NCBI RefSeq assembly: GCF_001661965.1
Contig: NZ_LYWZ01000022.1
Span: forward strand, 310,001-374,000
DNA: 64,000 nucleotides
DNA from: Croceicoccus mobilis
GTDB taxonomy: Bacteria; Pseudomonadota; Alphaproteobacteria; Sphingomonadales; Sphingomonadaceae
Direction of reading: 5' to 3'
The position numbers and the translations under genes are program-made. This document shows positions 63,025 through 64,000 of this stretch, piece by piece. The notes below the pieces were generated by a model that searched no databases, was not told where the DNA came from, and worked only from the letters and a program-made list of their open reading frames with translations. Each line of letters starts with the position of its first letter. Within the stretch, counting starts at the first letter, position 1.

Positions 63025-64000
63025 CAGGCCAACCTCCCCATGTCTTCCACCGCGATATTGCGGCTGTCCCTGCACGACACCGCTTGCCCTGCTGGAGCGG
63101 AGGAATGAACATTGTCGATGATCGCGCCATCGACATGGCGCAAAGCGACAGCCGGTCGCGCATCCGGTTTTTCGGTCGTGAAGCGACAGTTGCGCACCGT
63201 CAACCGCCGCGCATGGCGAGCATACATGCCCTGCGCCGGCAATGTTGCAAGATAGCTGACTTCTAGGCTGGTCACCCGCCGATATTCCGGATCGCGCGCA
63301 GCGTCCTGCGAAGTGCCTCCCCCGGCAGAGGCCACATCGATCCCGCTGAAAGTCACATCCTCGACCGGACCGTCAGCGATACCTTCGACACCGCAGGGAA
63401 ACCGTGGATCGGCGCCCGATACCTGCACATCTTCGAAACGGACCCGCCTGATTGCGCCGACAGGATTCCCTTCGGGTGCACGCATCCGGGCGCCGTGATG
63501 CACGAACAGCGGATGATTCACCGGGTTGCGCAAGGTAATGCCCGAAACGGTCACATCCTCCATCACCCCGCCATCGACGATGCCGATCAGGATGCCGCGC
63601 GTGTTGGTGCAGATGCAGTCGCTGATCTGGACATTGCGGAAACCGCCCACGGTTTCCGTGCCCATCTTGATACGGCCCAGCACCCCGATATCGTCCGGCG
63701 CGCGATAGTCAGACGGTCGATAAGTGCCGTCGAGCAGCGAACCCATCAGATATCCGCTGGTCTTGCAGCCGCTGATCTGGATGTCCTCGCACAGCACCTT
63801 TTCGCCAAGCGCATAGCTGCTTTTAAGAACGATGGCATCGTCCTTGGGCGCATTGACGGTGCAATTCGTTATCCGCACATCGCGGCAGCAATCGATATCG
63901 ATGCCGTCACGATCGGTGTCGATCACGACCCCGTCTACCCGCATGTTTGAACAGCCATGCGCGATGATGCCGAAGTGGCCGGCCTGCAGGATCGTGAAAT
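63024..64000 (-). CDS. Glycoside hydrolase family 28 (polygalacturonase-type), 5' end beyond the window
   Basis: The C-terminal ~325 residues of a right-handed parallel beta-helix enzyme; coding continues through the right edge. GH28 features are DTDRDGIDIDCCRDVRITNC and NAPKDDAIVLKSSYALGEK, giving the catalytic Asp residues, then IGVLGRIKMGTETVGGFRNV and repeated VSGITLRN-like turns. Family members hydrolyse galacturonan or rhamnogalacturonan. It is coupled to the aldo/keto reductase gene. Confidence 0.88.
   Translation of the reverse strand, partial: FTILQAGHFGIIAHGCSNMRVDGVVIDTDRDGIDIDCCRDVRITNCTVNAPKDDAIVLKSSYALGEKVLCEDIQISGCKTSGYLMGSLLDGTYRPSDYRAPDDIGVLGRIKMGTETVGGFRNVQISDCICTNTRGILIGIVDGGVMEDVTVSGITLRNPVNHPLFVHHGARMRAPEGNPVGAIRRVRFEDVQVSGADPRFPCGVEGIADGPVEDVTFSGIDVASAGGGTSQDAARDPEYRRVTSLEVSYLATLPAQGMYARHARRLTVRNCRFTTEKPDARPAVALRHVDGAIIDNVHSSAPAGQAVSCRDSRNIAVEDMGRLA

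Overview
The window is high-GC DNA from an alphaproteobacterium. The gene set (a Tad/Flp pilus locus, CBU_0592-like and DUF2721 membrane proteins, a large NAD-glutamate dehydrogenase, TonB-dependent uptake, many TTG starts and ATGA overlaps) fits the Sphingomonadales, most likely an Erythrobacteraceae member. The taxon is inferred from gene content only. No rRNA, intact tRNA or CRISPR array was seen.

Layout. 0-2.7 kb (minus strand) is the end of a leucine/isovalerate operon: isovaleryl-CoA dehydrogenase, an NAD-dependent epimerase, a small membrane protein and methylcrotonyl-CoA carboxylase beta (cut by the window edge). 2.9-8.5 kb is an AT-richer accessory patch of small genes, with a RadC-like protein, two small HTH regulators, a 30-residue membrane-peptide ORF and a 361-bp internally deleted IS3-family remnant. 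8.5-23.5 kb is envelope and sugar metabolism: rmlABCD for dTDP-rhamnose (RmlA carries an in-frame 27-bp tandem duplication), UDP-glucose dehydrogenase, a GH15 glucoamylase-type enzyme, a GluR0-like ligand-gated potassium channel, a TelA/XpaC-like pair, and a mannose operon running GT4 fusion, GH130, mannose-1-phosphate guanylyltransferase, mannose-6-phosphate isomerase (to 25.8 kb). A TonB-like protein and an atypical receiver follow at 26-27 kb.

27.2-38.9 kb (minus strand) is a nearly complete Tad/Flp type IVc pilus locus. In transcription order it runs flp, cpaB, cpaC, a mini CpaD-like lipoprotein, a TadG-like protein, two TadE-like pseudopilins, cpaE, cpaF, tadB, tadC, tadD and cpaA. 39.6-44.4 kb is a 1604-residue glutamate dehydrogenase with a repetitive basic N terminus. 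44.4-49 kb is phenylalanine/tyrosine catabolism: a divergent Lrp regulator, then phhA, hpd and hmgA, and a Crp/Fnr-type regulator.

49-60.4 kb is the most unusual part. After a gene-poor stretch with an IS5-type remnant comes a TonB receptor with a 2,4'-dihydroxyacetophenone-dioxygenase-like cupin. Divergent from them is an AraC regulator, followed by SDR, E1-alpha, E1-beta, a free-standing lipoyl protein, an LplA-like lipoate ligase and an AMP-forming acyl-CoA synthetase. The last six genes are tightly packed. No E2 acyltransferase or E3 dihydrolipoamide dehydrogenase is encoded, so this looks like a minimal lipoyl-dependent alpha-keto/hydroxy-ketone system with its own carrier and ligase. 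I consider it the best candidate for an undescribed system here.

60.1 kb holds a 45-nt 3' fragment of a tRNA-Arg(CCG) gene, a typical integration scar. To its right is a pectin/rhamnogalacturonan-type set (DUF5060/DUF5605 glycoside hydrolase, aldo/keto reductase, GH28) that runs off the window and may be island cargo.
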